Shown one piece after another: positions 61,976 to 64,000 of a stretch of 64,000 nucleotides of DNA. A program made the translations under genes and the position numbers. Each line of letters opens with the position of its first letter. The stretch's first letter is position 1. This DNA comes from Sediminibacterium ginsengisoli (lineage in GTDB: Bacteria; Bacteroidota; Bacteroidia; Chitinophagales; Chitinophagaceae): positions 1 through 64,000 of the forward strand of contig CAMBEQ010000006.1 in the NCBI GenBank assembly GCA_945865545.1, given 5' to 3'. Below the pieces are notes generated by a model. It was not told where the DNA came from and ran no database searches. It saw only the letters and a program-made list of their open reading frames with translations.

Positions 61976-62671
61976 ATGCAAGAAATAAATTCACAGAAGC
62001 CTATTATTGGCGCCGATAACAATTCCTTAATTGCATTAATCTCTATAAATTTAGTGGTATATGCATTCATTGGTTTTTTGAAAGTAGTGTATTATTTAAG
62101 TAGTTATCCCTTAGAGCAGTTTTATGCGCAAGTAGTTAACCCCACCATTTTATTTTCCAATTTTCAACTGGTACTTCATCAACCCTGGAGTTTATTTACG
62201 TACAATTGGGTCCATAATGGATTTTGGATTTTATTAAATAACATGATATGGCTCACTGCTTTCGGATTGGTATTGCAATTGTCCAATGCCAACAAGCACT
62301 TATTCCCCATTTATTTTTATAGTGGATTAATTTCAGGGCTTGTATTTTGTTTTGTAGGGGCTAGTGTTCCTCTAATGGGGGCAGGCATTAGTGTTATGGC
62401 TATTGTAGTAGCTGCAGTGGTGCTACAACCACAATATCGATTATTAGAAAATTTAGGAGGTGGAATACCCTTATGGATATTGGGTTTGGTTTATTTTGTA
62501 ATTCAAGGTTTTTCCTTAATGCATGCAGAATGGCCTATTATTATTGTCAGTTTCGTTGGTGCAGTAACAGGAGCCTTATATATTTTGTTATTAAAAAAAG
62601 GGTTTGATATAGGAAAGTGGATGCATCAACTATTACATTTGTTAAACAATAGCCTGGCCCCTAAAAAATAA
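61976..62671 (+). CDS. Degenerate rhomboid-like membrane protein
   Basis: A 231-residue protein with five to six membrane segments and rhomboid layout (QLVLHQPWSLFTYNWVHNGFWILLNNMIWLTAFGLVL corresponds to the N-terminal motif). Where the active-site GASG belongs it has GAGIS (135-139), so the nucleophilic serine position is glycine 137, and the later WAHxGG block is replaced by FVGAVTGALY without a histidine. It is therefore probably a non-catalytic rhomboid. It lies between the active rhomboid and the EEP gene in the same operon. Confidence 0.8.
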   Translation: MQEINSQKPIIGADNNSLIALISINLVVYAFIGFLKVVYYLSSYPLEQFYAQVVNPTILFSNFQLVLHQPWSLFTYNWVHNGFWILLNNMIWLTAFGLVLQLSNANKHLFPIYFYSGLISGLVFCFVGASVPLMGAGISVMAIVVAAVVLQPQYRLLENLGGGIPLWILGLVYFVIQGFSLMHAEWPIIIVSFVGAVTGALYILLLKKGFDIGKWMHQLLHLLNNSLAPKK

Positions 62672-62683
62672 TTCCAATATCTA

Positions 62684-63796
62684 ATGGCAAAAAAATCAAG
62701 AATAAGAAATTTAGGAAAGCGCATCTTATTCTTAATTAATCTGTTGGTTACCTTATTATTTTTGTACCCAACTTTTTTTACGCCCATCTCTTTAATTTGG
62801 ATCAATGGTTTTTTAGGATTGATGGCGCCTTATTTATTGGCTATTGAAATTTTATTATTAATCATTTGGCTAATAGCCAAGCCGATGGTTTCTTTATTTC
62901 CATTAGTAACATTAGCTATAGGATGGAAAACTTGTTTGGTTTTATTTGCATGGCATCCTGGCATTCCATTTTCTCAGAAAAAGAAAGAGAATACTTTAAG
63001 AATTATTAGTTGGAACGTAAAAGGATTTAATGGAATGGGTGTGAATACCAATTTAAAATTACGTACACAAGAAATAGCTTATTCTATACAAAAATGGGAT
63101 CCGGATATTGTTTGTTTACAAGAATATAATACCAATGAACGTCCTAATGATATAGCCAATCACTCAGTTTACTTTACAAAAAAATTACCTTATTATTTTT
63201 TTTCAAAAGATTTTCAGACCATCGAAAAAGATTATTATGCGGGCTGTATCGTTTTTTCTAAATATAAAATCATACATGCGGAACGTGTTGGCTTTTTGAA
63301 TCAAGAAAGTCTCCTCTCAGTAACTATTTTAAAAGGAGATGATACCATTCAGGTTTTCACTACCCATTTGGCTTCTTATAGGTTTAAAGCAAATGATTAC
63401 GAAGCCATTGAAGAGCCCGCTTTTTCTAGTACAATGGCTTTAACTGCCAATCGCGGGGTGCTCCGAAAATTGCGCAATTCCTTTGTAGAAAGAGCGGTAC
63501 AAGCAGAAATCGTTCAGCATCATTTATCAAAAAGTCCTTATCCAAGCATTATCACAGGCGATTTCAATGATGTGCCTAGTTCTTATACTTATCATACCAT
63601 CAAAGGAAATTGGCAGGATGCTTTTTTAGCAAAAGGCTTTGGTATAGGGGCGACCTATTTAGGCATATCACCTACTTTAAGAATTGATTATATTTTAGCC
63701 AATGATGCCTGGGAAGTAAAGGCCTGGGAGTCGATGGATGAAAATTTAAGCGACCACCATATGATCATGGCCGACTTACTTTTAAAGAAGAATTAA
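62684..63796 (+). CDS. Membrane-tethered endonuclease/exonuclease/phosphatase (EEP) family protein
   Basis: A 370-residue protein with two or three N-terminal membrane segments (within residues 14-85) and a C-terminal EEP domain (about 105-370). Catalytic blocks are present: IISWNVKGFNG (Asn), DIVCLQEYN (Glu), ITGDFNDVPSS (Asp, Asn), LRIDYILAND (Asp) and SDHHMI (Asp, His). Family members are nucleases or phospholipid phosphodiesterases; attachment to the membrane favours an envelope role. Operon with rlmD and the rhomboids; it lies 12 bp after the degenerate rhomboid. Confidence 0.88.
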   Translation: MAKKSRIRNLGKRILFLINLLVTLLFLYPTFFTPISLIWINGFLGLMAPYLLAIEILLLIIWLIAKPMVSLFPLVTLAIGWKTCLVLFAWHPGIPFSQKKKENTLRIISWNVKGFNGMGVNTNLKLRTQEIAYSIQKWDPDIVCLQEYNTNERPNDIANHSVYFTKKLPYYFFSKDFQTIEKDYYAGCIVFSKYKIIHAERVGFLNQESLLSVTILKGDDTIQVFTTHLASYRFKANDYEAIEEPAFSSTMALTANRGVLRKLRNSFVERAVQAEIVQHHLSKSPYPSIITGDFNDVPSSYTYHTIKGNWQDAFLAKGFGIGATYLGISPTLRIDYILANDAWEVKAWESMDENLSDHHMIMADLLLKKN

Positions 63797-63817
63797 CCTA
63801 GTTTATTTAAAATAAAA

Positions 63818-63825
63818 TATCTTTG
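63818..63825 (+). promoter_or_regulatory. -7 element (TATCTTTG) of cysS
   Basis: An exact TAnnTTTG that ends 14 bp before the cysS ATG. Confidence 0.5.
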
Positions 63826-63839
63826 AGCCAATACTCATT

Positions 63840-64000
63840 ATGGCACTCAAAATATACAATTCGCTTACTAGACAAAAAGAAGTTTTCGAACCCATCAATG
63901 CACCATATGTTGGTATGTATGTTTGTGGCCCTACAGTAAGTGGTGAAAGTCATTTAGGGCATGCAAGACCCTTTATCACCTTTGATGTATTGTATCGTTA
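63840..64000 (+). CDS. cysS: Cysteinyl-tRNA synthetase, N-terminal part (cut by window end)
   Basis: The first 53 residues of a class I aminoacyl-tRNA synthetase. [18 protein letters not shown], the zinc-ligand Cys block [11 protein letters not shown] and the HIGH-type motif [17 protein letters not shown] identify CysRS, which charges tRNA-Cys. The reading frame is open at the window edge. Confidence 0.93.
   Translation, partial: MALKIYNSLTRQKEVFEPINAPYVGMYVCGPTVSGESHLGHARPFITFDVLYR

Overview
The window is 64 kb of a low-GC chromosome that looks like Bacteroidota, most likely the Chitinophagales/Chitinophagaceae side. The evidence is lineage-typical families (DUF2480, DUF5690, bacterial GH3 proteins, KdnB, MnmH, rhomboid pairs), many short intergenic spaces without clear Shine-Dalgarno sites, and exact copies of the Bacteroidota promoter -7 element TAnnTTTG before a dozen genes. 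I saw no rRNA, tRNA, CRISPR array, insertion sequence, prophage or plasmid gene. Everything is protein-coding chromosome plus a few regulatory and repeat regions.

Layout: 1-2.4 kb holds an amidohydrolase pair (the first cut by the window edge, the second lacking the usual HxH). 2.4-8 kb holds polA, a DUF2480 gene and a membrane-anchored PPIase. 7.95-8.74 kb is a very AT-rich gap of about 790 bp. 8.7-20.8 kb is a tight eight-gene operon: two different haem c-tagged beta-propeller dehydrogenases, a DUF4432 mutarotase-like protein, a mannose-6-phosphate-isomerase-like cupin, two sugar TIM-barrel isomerases/epimerases, a Gfo/Idh/MocA oxidoreductase and a secreted DUF1080 (3-keto-glycoside hydrolase family) protein. 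This reads as an oxidative sugar-degradation pathway and is the most interesting system here. 21-28.9 kb holds recA, an acyltransferase, mgsA, an M28 peptidase, uvrB and a pnuC/nadR-kinase pair. 28.9-36.7 kb holds mtgA, a secreted unknown, a LysE exporter, a GH3 protein, an inositol-monophosphatase family gene, thiL, nagA, a nitrilase-family amidase and recX. 36.9-43.7 kb holds dnaN, a fatty acid hydroxylase, kdsB, a sugar porter with a GH32 fructanase, and kdnB. 43.74-44.01 kb is a tandem 86-bp repeat whose hairpin stems are kept by compensatory changes. 44-54.4 kb holds nfu, uvrD/pcrA, an OmpA lipoprotein, an acyltransferase, mnmH, a glycosyltransferase, a DUF5690 transporter-like protein, msrB, adk and fabG. 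54.4-64 kb holds a small membrane protein, a second GH3 protein, lptB, metF, a TlpA-like thioredoxin, rlmD, an active plus a degenerate rhomboid, an EEP-family protein and the start of cysS.

How the genes may work together: in the 8.7-20.8 kb operon the exported dehydrogenases would oxidise a sugar or glycoside and pass electrons to haem c, the secreted DUF1080 protein would cleave a 3-keto glycoside, and the cytosolic TIM-barrel proteins and NAD(P)-oxidoreductase would return the product to central metabolism. The operon contains no transporter, SusC/D pair, classical glycosidase or regulator, so the substrate is unknown. Elsewhere PnuC with a NadR-type kinase makes a nicotinamide-riboside salvage pair, the GH32 enzyme with the sugar porter makes a fructan/sucrose pair, and kdsB plus kdnB point to an 8-amino-Kdo-type lipid A core.
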